64,000 nt of DNA from SIG299 sp045531955 (GTDB lineage Bacteria > Bacillota > Clostridia > Lachnospirales > Lachnospiraceae). Positions 34,374 through 43,181 of this stretch are shown here, piece after piece (within the stretch, counting starts at the first letter, position 1; every line of letters begins with the position of its first letter). The position numbers were made by a program, and so were the translations under genes. The notes below the pieces were generated by a model. It was not told the DNA's origin. It saw only the letters and a list, made by a program, of their open reading frames with translations, and did not search any database. The stretch lies in the NCBI GenBank assembly GCA_045531955.1, contig JAZSFC010000048.1, positions 62,001-126,000 on the forward strand, in the 5' to 3' direction.

Positions 34374-35171
34374 ATGCTTCCCGGCGTATATTTAAATAAA
34401 AAAAAGGACGGAACTCCTTTATACCGCGCTTCCATCACCCATGGCGGCAAGCATATCAGCCTGGGAAGCTTCCCCGATGAGCAGACAGCCCACCGGGCTT
34501 ATTTAGAGGCCTCTTCCCTGTTTACCACAAAGCAGCCTGCAACGATGCTGTTGGAACATTTCAAACAGGAGCAGCAGATTCTCCCCTTTGAAAAATGGGT
34601 CGTACTTCTCAATTACCGTGACAACGACATTTATATTAAAACCCCGATTTATCTGGAACACCGTTCCTTCACATACCACTACAGTCAGACCTGCCGCTAC
34701 AAATTCGATGTAGATGACCTGTTCTACTATTCCAACCACAAAATTATGAAACGCGGCAATCATCTTTTTGTGGCAGACTACGGCATGCAGGTAAATATCC
34801 TCTCCCGTTACGGCATCAAAAATTATGCCGTGCCCGGCAGAGACTACCGCTTTGTAAACGGCGATGACACCGACTTCCGCTACCGCAACATCGAAATCAT
34901 CAACCGTTACCACGGCGTAACCAAGCAAATCATCAAAGGCCGCGAGGTGTACGTAACTAAAATCCATGTCAACGGGGATTATATCGTCGGCCGTTATGCC
35001 ACCGAAAACGAAGCCGCTGCCGCTTATAACCGCGCCGCCATGCTTCTGCAGGAACAAGGTGTCACAAAAAACTTTCCGATTAATTATATAGAGGGAATTT
35101 CTGATATCGAATACGCAGGATTGCTTATGAAGGTAAGAATTTCTGCGAAGATACGAAATTATAAGAAATAA
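34374..35171 (+). CDS. AP2-domain protein
   Basis: This is a 265-residue protein from the ATG after GGAGGTAAAACTT. Residues about 2-46 form an AP2-like DNA-binding domain (GVYLNKKKDGTPLYRASITH, then GKHISLGSFPDEQTAHRAYLEAS). A second AP2-like module lies at about 197-235 (VYVTKIHVNGDYIVGRYATENEAAAAYNRAA). The middle (about 130-190) has the shape of an AP2-associated HNH endonuclease (YRFVNGDDTDFRYRNIEIIN), but I do not see a clear catalytic His-Asn-His set. It may be a degenerate homing endonuclease or a DNA-binding regulator. It is free-standing, with no target gene evident. Confidence 0.75.
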   Translation: MLPGVYLNKKKDGTPLYRASITHGGKHISLGSFPDEQTAHRAYLEASSLFTTKQPATMLLEHFKQEQQILPFEKWVVLLNYRDNDIYIKTPIYLEHRSFTYHYSQTCRYKFDVDDLFYYSNHKIMKRGNHLFVADYGMQVNILSRYGIKNYAVPGRDYRFVNGDDTDFRYRNIEIINRYHGVTKQIIKGREVYVTKIHVNGDYIVGRYATENEAAAAYNRAAMLLQEQGVTKNFPINYIEGISDIEYAGLLMKVRISAKIRNYKK

Positions 35172-35245
35172 TCATTCATTTTATTATAGAACATCTTTGT
35201 TCTGTACCTGCACGCTTCGACCTTACAGCGCTGCTCAAATCAATA

Positions 35246-35443
35246 AAAAGGCTTGTTATAATGTATATAGAGATTTTGGGAATATGATATCTAAGTGTCC
35301 GGCATCTCAGCAGATAGTCGTTCGTAAATGGCGGACAACCAAACTGGTTTTGGATTGTTCCGACAGTTGCGAATGACTGTCTGAGGAGTCAGACGAACAC
35401 AGATATCATACTCCCGAAATCTTTTTTTATTATAACAAACCTT
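35246..35443 (-). repeat. Long nested palindrome, copy 3 (rnpB 3' side)
   Basis: The outer arms 35248-35292 and about 35401-35443 pair over roughly 40 bp (AGATTTTGGGA with TCCCGAAATCT; GATATCT with AGATATC; CTTGTTATAAT with ATTATAACAAAC). An inner stem AGATAGTCGTTCG (35312-35324) pairs with CGAATGACTGTCT (35370-35382). The conserved loop strands are GTGTCCGGCATCTCAG (35295-35310) and TGAGGAGTCAGACGAACAC (35382-35400). Read on the minus strand it follows the 3' end of rnpB and ends in AAGCCTTTTTATTG, a possible terminator. Confidence 0.7.
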
Positions 35444-35454
35444 TGTCTTCTTTT

Positions 35455-35895
35455 GAGCAGCACTATAAGCCGGGTTCTGTATCAGACGATCATCTTTCTT
35501 GACTGTACGTTACCGCACAGCTCCTCTGCCCGGTTACCCGGACAGAACGCGACCAACCCGGAAGCACGACGGGCCGCCGTATTGCTTCCTATTCGGTCTT
35601 GCTTCGGGTGGAGTTTACACAGCCTTGTCTGTTACCAGCCAAGCGGTGGGCTCTTACCCCGCCATTCCACCATCACAAGCGGAATTTCCGGTTGGAAATT
35701 CCGCTGCAGGCTCGTTTCCGAGGTGCGTTCCATCGGAAACGCACTCGGCCACCTGCGAACGACTCGTTTCCGGGTCGTCTGCTGTTTCTTTTCTATTGCA
35801 CTAGTCTTGGAGTCACCTCCACCGGACGTTATCCGGCACCCTGCCCTGTGAAGCCCGGACTTTCCTCCCTTTCAGGCGATCGTCTGTGCTGCTCA
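35455..35895 (-). ncRNA. rnpB: RNase P RNA (rnpB)
   Basis: This is the catalytic RNA of ribonuclease P, which cuts 5' leaders from tRNA precursors. On the minus strand it starts near 35895 with GAGCAGCAC, then GACGATCGCC and GAGGAAAGTCCGGGCTTC, a hallmark of bacterial RNase P (P4/J region). It ends with ACAGAACCCGGCTTATAG and GTGCTGCTC, which pairs with the 5' end to close helix P1. The length of about 440 nt is above the usual 350-400. Extra length comes from arms such as AGCGGAATTTCC-GGTT-GGAAATTCCGCT and a second long arm near 35710-35760. A near-consensus promoter lies just upstream. Overlapping plus-strand frames are spurious. Confidence 0.95.
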
Positions 35896-35901
35896 TGCGG
35901 T

Positions 35902-35930
35902 ATTCTAACATGTTTTCTGGATTTTGTAAA
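35902..35930 (-). promoter_or_regulatory. rnpB promoter
   Basis: On the minus strand TTTACA (35925-35930) and TAGAAT (35902-35907) are 17 bp apart, placing the start close to the RNA's 5' end near 35895. Confidence 0.7.
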
Positions 35931-35941
35931 TTCCTATTAAA

Positions 35942-35980
35942 AAAATACACCGGTACGGGAGAATTCTCTCCCATACCGGT
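35942..35980 (-). terminator. Terminator of the dgt-dnaG-rpoD operon
   Basis: ACCGGTACGGGAGA (35949-35962) pairs with TCTCCCATACCGGT (35967-35980); on the minus strand GTATTTTTTTAAT follows. Confidence 0.9.
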
Positions 35981-35988
35981 ACGTTCTA

Positions 35989-37641
35989 TCACACCTTAAA
36001 ACAACTTCCGCCGATAAATTCCCTGATAATAGAATTTTTCGGCACATTTTCACAATCTGCACCCAGAAAATAGTCCAAAAATTTCAGCAATCGTTTTGCT
36101 TCTACATATTCCGGAGCATCCTTTGGCACGCAAAACAGCAACGGTTCCGCAAACTGCTTAATTAGCACCAGTTCATAAATCAAGGCCGAATTAAACATGA
36201 CATCCGCGCTCTCCTGGAACGGGAAGATATTTTCTTCCTCTCCCTGACGTACCGACGGCCACATACGGATGGTATCCACCGCAGCGGCACCGCGGGTTCT
36301 TGCATCTCTTACAATACGTCGTAGCATTCTGGCATCTGTAGTCGGGATACGGTTATGCTCATCGATATTTAACTGGGTCAAAGCACTGATGTAAATTTTA
36401 AACTTGCTCTCGGTAGGGAGCTTGTAGGAAAGCGCATCATTCAACCCGTGAATGCCCTCGATTACCAGAATATCCTCCGGGCCAAGTTTCTTTACATTGC
36501 CTTTATATTCCCGCATACCGGTTTTAAAATTAAAGCTCGGAAGTTCTACTGCTTCTCCTGCAAGGAGCGCAGTCATATCCTTATTAAATTGCTCCACATC
36601 AATAGCACCGAGACATTCAAAGTTATAGCTGCCGTCCGCATGCTTTGGTGTATCGTCACGATTGACAAAATAGTCATCCACCGCAATCGGATGCGGCTTC
36701 ATGCCAAGGGTCTTTAACTGGATGGACAAGCGGTGGGAAAACGTAGTTTTTCCGGAAGAAGACGGTCCGGCAATCATGACAAATTTCACATTGCCTCTTG
36801 CTTTAATCTGTGCCGCAATATCTGCAATCTTCTTTTCCATGAAAGCTTCCTGCACCAAAATCAGCTCCTGCAGTTCGCCCCGGGCCAGCACATCATTGAT
36901 GTCTCCCACAGTTTCCACGCCCATAATACGGCCCCAGGTGGAGCCTTCCTGTAATACATCAAAAAACTTTCTTCGTTCTTTAAATTCCGGTAAAACCGCC
37001 GGTGCTTCTTTGGAAGGCACCAGCAAAATAAAGCCTTTATCATAAGGGAACAGGTCAAATACCTTTAACACACCGGTGGAATACGGCATATAGCCGTAGA
37101 AATAGTCCTCAAATCCGCCCAGGCTGTAAATGTTGGTTTTAGAAACCCGACGATAGCCAAACAGCTTTTCTTTTTCAAACATCCGGTGTTCTTTGAAAAT
37201 TTTACAGGCATCCTCTGTATTTACTACCTTTTTGTCAAACGGAATATCCGCCGCAATAATGCGTTCCATCTCCTGCTTTACCGAAGCAAGGGTTTCTGCG
37301 TCAGCACAGACTCCGCCTTCTAACTCTCCGTAAATTCCGTTTCCGATGGTATGTTCAATACGCACCTTTTCCAGACCTTTGGAACCCAGCACCTTATAAA
37401 CCGCTTTCATAAATACTAAAATAATACCTCTGCGATAGGTGCGGATACCGTTTTCGGTATCCATAGTGACAAAATTCACCACATCACCATCTTTTGGTAC
37501 TTTGCGCAGTTCCTTCAGCTTGCCGTTTACCATGGCAAGCAAAATTGGCGCAGAATACTCTGCTGCCACATCTTCACTAATGGCAAATAATGTTGTTCCT
37601 TCGTTATAGGTTCTTTCTTTCCCCAAAATAGTAAGCTTCAC
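35989..37641 (-). CDS. Nucleoside (uridine-type) kinase with TGS-like N-terminus
   Basis: This is a 550-residue fusion. The N-terminal part (about 1-60, MKLTILGKERTYNEGTTLF) resembles a TGS domain. Residues about 65-200 share the threonyl-tRNA-synthetase second-domain-like pattern seen in this clostridial family. From about 285 comes a uridine-kinase/phosphoribulokinase P-loop domain: MIAGPSSSGKTTFSHRLSIQ, VDDYFVNRDDTPKHADGSYN near 328, and IEGIHGLND near 400. It is annotated in related genomes as nucleoside kinase. Substrate is inferred, not shown. It closes the operon dgt-dnaG-rpoD-trmK and is followed by a strong terminator. Confidence 0.88.
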   Translation of the reverse strand: MKLTILGKERTYNEGTTLFAISEDVAAEYSAPILLAMVNGKLKELRKVPKDGDVVNFVTMDTENGIRTYRRGIILVFMKAVYKVLGSKGLEKVRIEHTIGNGIYGELEGGVCADAETLASVKQEMERIIAADIPFDKKVVNTEDACKIFKEHRMFEKEKLFGYRRVSKTNIYSLGGFEDYFYGYMPYSTGVLKVFDLFPYDKGFILLVPSKEAPAVLPEFKERRKFFDVLQEGSTWGRIMGVETVGDINDVLARGELQELILVQEAFMEKKIADIAAQIKARGNVKFVMIAGPSSSGKTTFSHRLSIQLKTLGMKPHPIAVDDYFVNRDDTPKHADGSYNFECLGAIDVEQFNKDMTALLAGEAVELPSFNFKTGMREYKGNVKKLGPEDILVIEGIHGLNDALSYKLPTESKFKIYISALTQLNIDEHNRIPTTDARMLRRIVRDARTRGAAAVDTIRMWPSVRQGEEENIFPFQESADVMFNSALIYELVLIKQFAEPLLFCVPKDAPEYVEAKRLLKFLDYFLGADCENVPKNSIIREFIGGSCFKV

Positions 37642-37647
37642 TAAGCA

Positions 37648-38364
37648 TCAACCTTTCCCAGTAATACGGTTTCTGGCTTCTTCAATCAAAGAAAACTCCC
37701 GGTTTAAGCTTTCCTTCCGGAGCCGGGCATTTTCCGTGTCCTGACCGGAAAGCGCCGCCAGTACATCGGTGCGCAGCCGCTGCTCTCTCTCTAGATATTC
37801 CAGCAAAACCTCGTTTTTTTCCTCGATAAGAAGTTTTCCGTATAGATAATCACATTCTGTTTCATAGGCTTGAGGAGCAGTACTCTTTACCGCCCTCATC
37901 ATGACATAAAACTTGCCGTCTTCTTTCAGCATATGCTCTTTGGTGATTTCGTATCCCTGCTTATGTAAAAACATCCGTGCTTCTCCTACTTCCGACTGGG
38001 GCTGTAACACCAGCTCTTTTAAAGAAGCGGTTGCTTCCGGAAAATCCGACAAAATTTTAATCATTAAAAGCCCGCCCATACCGCAAAGCAGTACCGTGTC
38101 TGCTTCGCCCGGCGTCAGTTTTTGCAAACCGTCTGACAACCGGATATCAATCTGCGAAGCCAGTCCTGCTTCTTCCACATGGGTTCTTGCCCCCACCAGG
38201 GGACCTTTATTTACATCCATGGCAATTACTTTTGGTGCGATTCCCGCCTGACACAAATAAATAGAAGTATACGCATGGTCGCATCCGATATCTGCCACAA
38301 TATTTCCTTTGGTCACCATTCCTGCTGCCGCAAGAAGGCGTTTGGATAACTGTACCTGTTTCAT
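37648..38364 (-). CDS. trmK: tRNA (adenine22-N1)-methyltransferase
   Basis: TrmK makes m1A22 in bacterial tRNA using SAM. The 238-residue product has LAAAGMVTKGNIVADIGCDH at the N-terminus, with the SAM loop ADIGCDHAY near residue 24. ALLCGMGG-type motif DTVLLCGMGGLLMIKIL follows near 90, and QPQSEVGEARMFLHKQGY near 123. A coiled-coil-like C-terminus follows. It overlaps rpoD by 1 bp (stop/start sharing) and lies 6 bp upstream of the kinase gene, a common clostridial/Bacillus arrangement. Confidence 0.92.
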   Translation of the reverse strand: MKQVQLSKRLLAAAGMVTKGNIVADIGCDHAYTSIYLCQAGIAPKVIAMDVNKGPLVGARTHVEEAGLASQIDIRLSDGLQKLTPGEADTVLLCGMGGLLMIKILSDFPEATASLKELVLQPQSEVGEARMFLHKQGYEITKEHMLKEDGKFYVMMRAVKSTAPQAYETECDYLYGKLLIEEKNEVLLEYLEREQRLRTDVLAALSGQDTENARLRKESLNREFSLIEEARNRITGKG

Positions 38365-39485
38365 TATTCAAGATAGTCCTTTAATTTTCTGGAACGGCTC
38401 GGATGACGGAGTTTCCGGAGGGCCTTTGCCTCAATCTGGCGGATACGCTCTCTGGTTACCTTAAACTCCTTGCCCACTTCCTCTAAGGTTCTGGCACGAC
38501 CATCATCTAAACCGAAACGGAGACGGAGTACCTTCTGCTCTCTGTCGGTTAAGGTATCCAATACTTCCTTTAACTGCTCACCAAGCAAGGTATAAGCAGC
38601 TGCTTCCGGTGGTGTCGGAATATGGTCGTCTTCTACAAAATCGCCCAGATGGCTGTCTTCCTCTTCACCGATTGGGGTTTCCAGAGACACCGGTTCCTGG
38701 GAAATCTTCATAATTTCGCGGACACGTTCTACCGGCACACCCATTTCCTTTGCAATTTCCTCCGGCAGCGGTTCTCTGCCGTATTCCTGCAAAAGCTGAC
38801 GCTGTACGCGGATTAATTTATTGATGGTTTCTACCATATGCACCGGAATACGGATGGTTCTTGCCTGGTCTGCAATGGCGCGGGTAATGGCCTGACGGAT
38901 CCACCAGGTAGCGTAGGTAGAGAACTTGTAGCCCTTGCGGAAATCAAACTTTTCTACCGCCTTCATGAGGCCTAAATTACCTTCCTGAATTAAATCCAGG
39001 AACTGCATACCTCTGCCCACATATCTCTTTGCAATGCTGACAACCAGACGAAGGTTTGCCTCGGACAAACGCTTCTTCGCTGCTTCGTCGCCCTCTTCGA
39101 TTCTCTTTGCCAGTTCCATTTCCTCATCTGCGGAAAGCAGCGGCACCTTACCGATTTCCTTTAAATACATGCGGACAGGGTCTTCCAGACTGACACCTTC
39201 CGGCACGGACATGTCAATATTAGCATAGTCTTCTGCTTCTTCATCATCCAGAAGCATTTCCGGTTCCATGTCATCATCCGCATCCTCAGAGAAGCTTTCT
39301 GCACGTAGAATATCCACACCGTTATTCTCTAAAAACTCGTAGATTTTATCAATCTGGCCTGCTTCCAATTCCATATCGCCTAAAAAGTCATTGATTTCCT
39401 GATATTCCAATACATTCTTTTTCTTCTTGGCAAACGCGAGTAACTCCTTCATTTTGTCCATGAACTTATTTGTATTCTCTTCCAT
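38364..39485 (-). CDS. rpoD: RNA polymerase primary sigma factor
   Basis: This is the housekeeping sigma-70 (SigA), 373 residues, short as in other Gram-positives. Region 1.1 occupies about 1-60 (LEYQEINDFLGDMELEAGQI). Region 1.2 includes DPVRMYLKEIGKVPLLSADEE near 80. Regions 2.1-2.4 include LRLVVSIAKRYVGRGMQFLD and YKFSTYATWWIRQAITRAIA near 190. Region 4.2 includes LEEVGKEFKVTRERIRQIEA near 330 (-35 recognition). The start has TACAAATGG before it. It sits between dnaG and trmK, the classical macromolecular-synthesis operon without rpsU. Confidence 0.97.
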   Translation of the reverse strand: MEENTNKFMDKMKELLAFAKKKKNVLEYQEINDFLGDMELEAGQIDKIYEFLENNGVDILRAESFSEDADDDMEPEMLLDDEEAEDYANIDMSVPEGVSLEDPVRMYLKEIGKVPLLSADEEMELAKRIEEGDEAAKKRLSEANLRLVVSIAKRYVGRGMQFLDLIQEGNLGLMKAVEKFDFRKGYKFSTYATWWIRQAITRAIADQARTIRIPVHMVETINKLIRVQRQLLQEYGREPLPEEIAKEMGVPVERVREIMKISQEPVSLETPIGEEEDSHLGDFVEDDHIPTPPEAAAYTLLGEQLKEVLDTLTDREQKVLRLRFGLDDGRARTLEEVGKEFKVTRERIRQIEAKALRKLRHPSRSRKLKDYLE

Positions 39486-39505
39486 TTGTAATACCCCATC
39501 CTTTC

Positions 39506-41308
39506 TTACTCCGGAATCGGAAACTGGTTTTTATACCGGTTCTTTTCCATTAAAAGTGCTTGAAAACGCTCCATGTCGCCGGCTTCCACCGCCTGCTCAA
39601 TCCGCTGTTCGATGGCTGCCTGCTTTACCTTACGGACCGTGTCTTCAAATGCCTTCTTTTGTCCTGCCGCGTCCATTTCCTCCCTAAATTCCGTGGAGAA
39701 TAATGCCGCCGCCATGTTTTGTTCTTCTTTATCTTCAAAATGACTGATGATTTTTGCCGGATTCACTTTACCGTCCTGCCAGAACTGGTCAAATACCATT
39801 TCTGCAACGCTGCGGCAAAAGCCCGGCGAAAAATCTTCCGGTGTAATAATCTCTTTAATTCTGCGGAATTTTGTAACATCCGTAGCCAGCCAGGTCAGTA
39901 AAAGCTTCTGCGGTTTTGTGATTCCTTCTTTATCTTCTTCCCGTTTTTGCTTCTCCAATGCTGACTTTCTGCTGTTTTCCGCCTGGACATTCGGAACCGC
40001 CTGTCCCTGTATCATAATCATCTGGGAACCGTATTTGTTTACCAGCTTATGCAGCATATCGTAGTCAATACGGTACTGACGTGCCACAGCCTCTTCATAA
40101 TTGGAACGCTCCAGTTCGTCGGAAAAGCCCACCAATTTTTTTGCTACTTCCTGAAAGAACTTGGTTTTCTGTTCCGGATCCTCCATATTGTAGCCTGTCT
40201 CCAATACCTGCAATTCAAAGAAGAAACTGGAAATTGCATTATCGATGCGCTTTTGGTACTCCTCCGCTCCCAGATTTTTAATAAACTCATCCGGGTCCTT
40301 ATACGGTTTCATATTGATTACTTTGACGCTGACTCCCGCTTCCTTCATGATTGGAATGGCGCGGAGCGCCGCTTTGATACCGGCACCATCACTGTCATAC
40401 GTCAAATATACTTCTTTTACATATCTTGCAATTAAATTCGCCTGCAATCCGGTGAGCGCTGTACCCAAAGACGCCACTGCGTTGGTAAAGCCTGCTTGAT
40501 GCAGGGAAATCACATCCATGTATCCCTCGCAAATCAGCATATACGGTTTGCGGGAATGCTTGGCATAATTCAGACCGTATAAATTGCGGCTCTTATCAAA
40601 CACCTTGGTTTCCGGGGAGTTTAAATACTTCGGCTCGCCATCGCCCATCACTCGTCCGCCGAAAGCGATCACGCGGTTGTTGGCATCCATAATCGGGAAC
40701 ATGGCACGGTTCCAGAACTTGTCCCGTCCGCCCCGCTGCTCATCCAGCGTAACCAGGCCGCTTTCCTTTAAGAAGCTGTCCTCATAGCCCTGCTGCTTTA
40801 AGTACTTATATAGTGTGTCACTAAACTTACTGGAATATCCAAGCCCAAATTTGGTGATGGTTTCATCCGTCAAGCCACGCTTTTTGAAATAATCATACGC
40901 CGGCTTTCCCTGCTCGGATTTTAACTGCACATAGAAAAACTTCGCTGCCAGCTTATTTACCTCCAACAGCCTGCTTTTAAAATCCGCTGCTTTTTTTGCG
41001 TCCTCGGAATACTCGATTTCCGGAAGCTTCACTCCGGCCCGCTCCGCCAGATATTTTAACGCTTCCACAAAGGTGAAGTTTTCATATTCCATGATAAAGG
41101 TAAAGGCATTACCGCCTACACCGCAGCCGAAGCAATGATACATCTGACGCCCGCCGTGTACGGAAAACGACGGGGATTTTTCGTTATGGAACGGACACAG
41201 CCCCATGTAGTTGCCGCCCTTTTTCTGGAGCCGCACATAGGAACCGATTAAATCCACAATATCCGTTCTTTGTCTTACTTCTTCTACTATTTCTTCTGGG
41301 TAATACAT
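39506..41308 (-). CDS. dnaG: DNA primase
   Basis: DnaG makes RNA primers for replication. From the chosen start (MYYPEEIVEE) it is 600 residues. The CHC2 zinc motif is at 38-64 (CPFHNEKSPSF...YHCFGCG). The Toprim core includes NRVIAFGGRVMGDGEPKYLN near 215, then LICEGYMDVISLHQAGF near 256 and VYLTYDSDGAGIKAAL near 295. The C-terminal helicase-binding region is present. The upstream extension in the same frame (codons from 41380) lacks homology. It lies 20 bp upstream of rpoD and 72 bp downstream of dgt. Confidence 0.96.
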   Translation of the reverse strand: MYYPEEIVEEVRQRTDIVDLIGSYVRLQKKGGNYMGLCPFHNEKSPSFSVHGGRQMYHCFGCGVGGNAFTFIMEYENFTFVEALKYLAERAGVKLPEIEYSEDAKKAADFKSRLLEVNKLAAKFFYVQLKSEQGKPAYDYFKKRGLTDETITKFGLGYSSKFSDTLYKYLKQQGYEDSFLKESGLVTLDEQRGGRDKFWNRAMFPIMDANNRVIAFGGRVMGDGEPKYLNSPETKVFDKSRNLYGLNYAKHSRKPYMLICEGYMDVISLHQAGFTNAVASLGTALTGLQANLIARYVKEVYLTYDSDGAGIKAALRAIPIMKEAGVSVKVINMKPYKDPDEFIKNLGAEEYQKRIDNAISSFFFELQVLETGYNMEDPEQKTKFFQEVAKKLVGFSDELERSNYEEAVARQYRIDYDMLHKLVNKYGSQMIMIQGQAVPNVQAENSRKSALEKQKREEDKEGITKPQKLLLTWLATDVTKFRRIKEIITPEDFSPGFCRSVAEMVFDQFWQDGKVNPAKIISHFEDKEEQNMAAALFSTEFREEMDAAGQKKAFEDTVRKVKQAAIEQRIEQAVEAGDMERFQALLMEKNRYKNQFPIPE

Positions 41309-41380
41309 GTGATGTCTGTCCTTTCTGACTTGATCTGATTGTGCTTCTGCGCCGGATATTTTCTGCGCAGCAACACGCAA

Positions 41381-42391
41381 TTAGAAAACATCCCATGCAT
41401 CAGGAATGGTAATATCTTTAAATTTTGCCACAGCATAGCGGTCGGTCATGCCGGCAACGTAGTCACAAACCACCCGTTCTAACGGCTCGCCCTGCTCGTC
41501 CATCATAACACGGGCCTCCTTAGGCAAGAGCTCCACATGTTCCATGTAATACTGATAAAGTTCCTTTACCATCTGCTCTGCCTTGGCTTCCTGGCTTTTT
41601 GCCACCGGATTGGTATATACACTCTTAAACATATAAGCGCGAAGATTCTGAAAGGCTTCCTCGATATGTGCCGACATGGTAATATCATTTTTATCTTCGC
41701 TACTGGTAATAATATCGTGAATCAAAGTATTTAAACGCTCCGACAGGCTGTGGCCCAGCACATTGGTAAACTCCGCCGGAATCTCTTCTTCCTTGATAAT
41801 ATGCCCACGGATGGCATCATCTATGTCATGATTTACATAAGCAATTTTATCGCAAATGCGGACAATACGCCCCTCTAACGTTGCCGGAGTGGTACTTACC
41901 TGATGATTGGCAATACCGTCCCGCACTTCTTTGGTAAGATTTAGTCCCTTGCCGCCCTTTTCCAGCTTTTCTACAACGCGCACACTCTGCAGATAATGGG
42001 CAAAACCTCCCGGACAAATTTCATTTAACGCACGTTCACCGGCATGTCCGAACGGAGTATGACCCAAATCATGACCAAGGGCAATTGCCTCTGTTAAATC
42101 CTCATTTAAACGCAGTGCCTTGGCAATGGTTCTTGCAATCTGGGAAACCTCCAGGGTATGTGTTAAACGGGTGCGATAATGGTCGCCCTCCGGAGTTAAG
42201 AACACCTGGGTTTTACCGTTTAACCGGCGGAACGCCTTACTGTGGATGATTTTGTCACGGTCCTGCTGATAAATGGTACGGATATCACACAGCTCACTGG
42301 CATAATCCCTACCCTGGGATTTATCACTAAATGCCGCATATTTACTTAACATAGCATATTCCCGATGTTCCTGCATTTCTCTAAGATTCAT
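41381..42391 (-). CDS. dgt: Deoxyguanosinetriphosphate triphosphohydrolase-like protein
   Basis: This is an HD-domain dNTP triphosphohydrolase of 336 residues (type with no insertion). The start at 42391 is chosen because homology begins at MNLREMQEHREYAMLSKYAA. Metal-binding His/Asp motifs are HTLEVSQIARTIAKAL near 89-104 and GHDLGHTPFGHAGERAL near 115-131. LxDKIAYVNHDIDDAIR follows near 190. It is the first gene of the operon with dnaG and rpoD. It probably limits dNTP pools; substrate preference cannot be read from sequence. Confidence 0.9.
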   Translation of the reverse strand: MNLREMQEHREYAMLSKYAAFSDKSQGRDYASELCDIRTIYQQDRDKIIHSKAFRRLNGKTQVFLTPEGDHYRTRLTHTLEVSQIARTIAKALRLNEDLTEAIALGHDLGHTPFGHAGERALNEICPGGFAHYLQSVRVVEKLEKGGKGLNLTKEVRDGIANHQVSTTPATLEGRIVRICDKIAYVNHDIDDAIRGHIIKEEEIPAEFTNVLGHSLSERLNTLIHDIITSSEDKNDITMSAHIEEAFQNLRAYMFKSVYTNPVAKSQEAKAEQMVKELYQYYMEHVELLPKEARVMMDEQGEPLERVVCDYVAGMTDRYAVAKFKDITIPDAWDVF

Positions 42392-42508
42392 CCTGGCTCC
42401 TTCCACCGTGTTATGACGGGTTTTAATAATCAAACAGGTTATTATTTTTTTGCAACAAATTGCATTTCCATACGCCGCAAAAAAGTGTCTCTAATAGATT
42501 AATTCGAC

Positions 42509-42546
42509 AAAAAAAAGGGATATCCTTTTTTTGATATCCCTTTTTG
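42509..42546 (-). terminator. Terminator downstream of queH
   Basis: AAAAAGGGATATC (42512-42524) and GATATCCCTTTTT (42533-42545) form a perfect stem flanked by A/T tracts, so it can work in both directions. Confidence 0.88.
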
Positions 42547-42553
42547 TGAAAAT

Positions 42554-43174
42554 TTATTTTTCGCACTGCATCTTCGAAAACACACACCCACAGTAATTCT
42601 GCCGGTACAACTCATACTGTGCCGACAATTCTACCGAACGCTTATATCCGTTCTTCTTTTTAAAATCCGACGGTAAGTATTTTACACCGTATTCCTCTGC
42701 CAGCCGTTCCCCGATTTCGTTAAGCTTCTGTGCATTTTTAAGCGGAGAAATCGTAAGTGTCGTGGCAAAATAATCCGCCCCCTGCTCCTTTGCAATCTTT
42801 GCCGATTCCCGAAGGCGTATCTCATAGCATTTGAAACAACGCTCGCCGCCCTCCGGTAACTCTTCCATGCCTTTTGCCATAGCAAAGAAGTCCTCCGGTT
42901 GATAAGTGCCTTCCAAAAAAGAAACTTCTGTGGATAATCCCATTTCAGAAATCAAACGCACCAGTTCTTCCTTGCGGTCTTCGTATTCCTGCTTGGGAGA
43001 AATATTCGGGTTATAATAAAAGTCGCAAATGTTAAAATACGGCGCCAGGTATTCCAGCACGTAACTGCTGCACGGTGCACAGCAGCTGTGAAGCAAAAGG
43101 GAGGGCTTTACGCCTTCCCTCTGATGTTTTTCTATTAACTTTTCCAGTTCTTTCTGGTAATTTCTGTTTTGCAT
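42554..43174 (-). CDS. queH: Epoxyqueuosine reductase QueH
   Basis: QueH (206 residues) reduces epoxyqueuosine to queuosine in tRNA, the non-QueG route. It has the Cys-rich pattern of the family: LLHSCCAPCSSYVLEYL near residue 27 with CC and C, NISPKQEYEDRKEEL near 58, GGERCFKCYEIRLRESA near 108 and NYCGCVFS near the C-terminus. The paired cysteines bind iron/Fe-S. It lies 7 bp downstream of hisC on the same strand. No other queuosine gene is present in the window. Confidence 0.93.
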   Translation of the reverse strand: MQNRNYQKELEKLIEKHQREGVKPSLLLHSCCAPCSSYVLEYLAPYFNICDFYYNPNISPKQEYEDRKEELVRLISEMGLSTEVSFLEGTYQPEDFFAMAKGMEELPEGGERCFKCYEIRLRESAKIAKEQGADYFATTLTISPLKNAQKLNEIGERLAEEYGVKYLPSDFKKKNGYKRSVELSAQYELYRQNYCGCVFSKMQCEK

Positions 43175-43181
43175 AAAACTC

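Noticed and set aside
35381..35402. Hammerhead-like CTGAGGAG...CGAAC string in the palindrome
   Set aside because: Superficial match only: stem II would be two to three base pairs, the GAAA core is GAAC, and the cleavage context is not kept in the other two copies.
35453..35940. Several plus-strand open frames over rnpB
   Set aside because: The region is clearly RNase P RNA on the minus strand; frames have no start signals.
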